From: Botrytis cinerea B05.10
Lineage: Eukaryota > Ascomycota > Leotiomycetes > Helotiales > Sclerotiniaceae
Assembly (NCBI RefSeq): GCF_000143535.2
Contig: NC_037317.1
Coordinates: 2,294,001 to 2,358,000, forward strand
DNA length: 64,000 nucleotides
Reading direction: 5' to 3'
Shown here: in pieces, positions 63,127 through 64,000 of the stretch
How positions within the stretch are numbered: position 1 is the stretch's first letter
Layout: every line of letters begins with the position of its first letter
Notes under the pieces: model-generated
Seen by the model: only the letters and a program-made list of their open reading frames with translations
The model's database searches: none
Told to the model about the DNA's origin: nothing
Position numbers and translations under genes: made by a program

Positions 63127-64000
63127 AATTGAACAAAAAGCGACTATGTGTAAGAATTCAAGAAGAGTCCTGTTCGTTCGATACTCAGTAAAATTTGAAT
63201 TGATGATATAGAGAAGCTATATAAGGGAGGTTTGCGATATTTGTATAGTAAAAGCCCTAGTAAGAGGCTCTGTAAGTATCGTTGACCATAGATGATTGAT
63301 CTCGCAGACCCCGACAGTATAAGTGAATCTATTGCAAGATCACATACCAGTTACGCCGAAGGTATTGGGTGACAGGCAATGAACTCACTTCTGATACACT
63401 CAATTTTGATCTCAAGATTAAGCGCTTCCGAAGGAACAGACAACTGGTGGTTTGTGTGTGTAACCAAACCATCGCGATTAGCGAAATGCTAAAATGTTAA
63501 TTCCACATCTTAGACTTAGATTGTAACATTTTTAGCGGGTTCCGCGCTATTCAAAAAACCAAGTTCAAATTGGCAATTGATGTTTTGCATTTGCACGGGT
63601 CTTTGATAGGCAATAAGCTTTAGAAACAAAGTTGAGACCAAAACGCCGACCCAGATGCAATCAGCCCACAAAAATACCCAAAACACGGAACTGGGAGGTA
63701 TGGTGGAGAGACAGCGCAGTAAAGCACAAGAATAACCGCGAGTTTGAGTTTGAGCCTCATAAAGGGGATAGAATTGTCAGTTTTGGTATCATGTGTAGTA
63801 AGAAGGTAAGATTTATCGATGCGGCCCCCATGCGTAGCGCTTCAGTCGACCTCAGTAAGAATCAACAACCAATCGTGTAAACAAAGAAACGTAGATCTAT
63901 TACAATAATGAATTAGTCAAAGTTTGATCTGTGTGGTTTCAAGGTTAATTATGCCTGTTCAAACAAAAAGCCTGAATTTGTTGCTGACGAATTCGAAAGA
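63127..64000. other. Intergenic region at the window end
   Basis: 870 bp with promoter sequence of the membrane-protein gene and an inverted repeat at 63488-63536. The 82-codon frame at 63632-63880 is unrecognised. Confidence 0.5.
63488..63536. repeat. Imperfect inverted repeat (12-bp arms, one bulge)
   Basis: GCTAAAATGTTA at 63488-63499 pairs with TAACATTTTTAGC at 63524-63536 around a 24-nt loop. Flanking AGCG/CGCG sequences are also partly complementary. Confidence 0.6.

Overview
The window is nuclear DNA of a filamentous ascomycete. Short 40-150 bp GT-AG introns interrupt most genes. The gene set is fungal: COX16, Mediator MED17/Srb4, a Mec1/UvsB-type ATR kinase, duplicated 6-phosphofructokinase, GH53 galactanase and a mitochondrial DNA polymerase gamma. 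Base composition, intergenic microsatellites and the protein wording look like a Leotiomycete of the Sclerotinia/Botrytis type; that placement is inference. I see no CRISPR array, bacterial operon, intact transposon or secure tRNA/rRNA gene.

Layout. 1-3.4 kb: 3' part of a Ybp/glomulin-like gene (+), then a secreted endo-galactanase (-). 5.4-12.3 kb: an accessory-looking locus in which two paralogous coiled-coil genes of unknown function (+, +) flank an Hsp70/HSPA12-like ATPase gene (-). 13.7-19.9 kb: POLG/MIP1 (-) and a SUMO-targeted RING ubiquitin ligase (+). 22.4-25.2 kb: a large unknown proline-rich protein (+). 26.5-29.0 kb: a ten-exon LtrA-family membrane protein (-). 31.2-32.8 kb: an FAD monooxygenase (-). 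33.6-41.6 kb: ATR kinase (-), divergent from COX16 (+). 43.6-47.8 kb: an alpha/beta hydrolase (-) and a GPI-anchored wall protein with a DUF4215-type Cys-rich repeat (-). 49.4-51.2 kb: an F-box protein (+). 52.0-54.5 kb: 6-phosphofructokinase (-). 56.1-58.3 kb: MED17 (+). 59.1-60.9 kb: a PARP-type zinc-finger protein with a Lys/Glu repeat tail (-). 62.1-63.1 kb: a fungal multi-pass membrane protein (-).

How the genes relate. Most are unlinked housekeeping genes. A nuclear maintenance theme (ATR, SUMO-targeted ligase, PARP-finger protein, MED17) and a mitochondrial theme (POLG, COX16) recur, but adjacency is not evidence of co-function. The Hsp70-like locus is the best candidate for something undescribed: the two flanking paralogs share domain order and an intron at the same split Trp codon, and one of them is divergently transcribed from the Hsp70-like gene across about 260 bp.

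Exon boundaries were read by eye from splice consensus and frame continuity. Where I give them, spliced lengths are exact multiples of three. UTRs and transcription starts are not visible.
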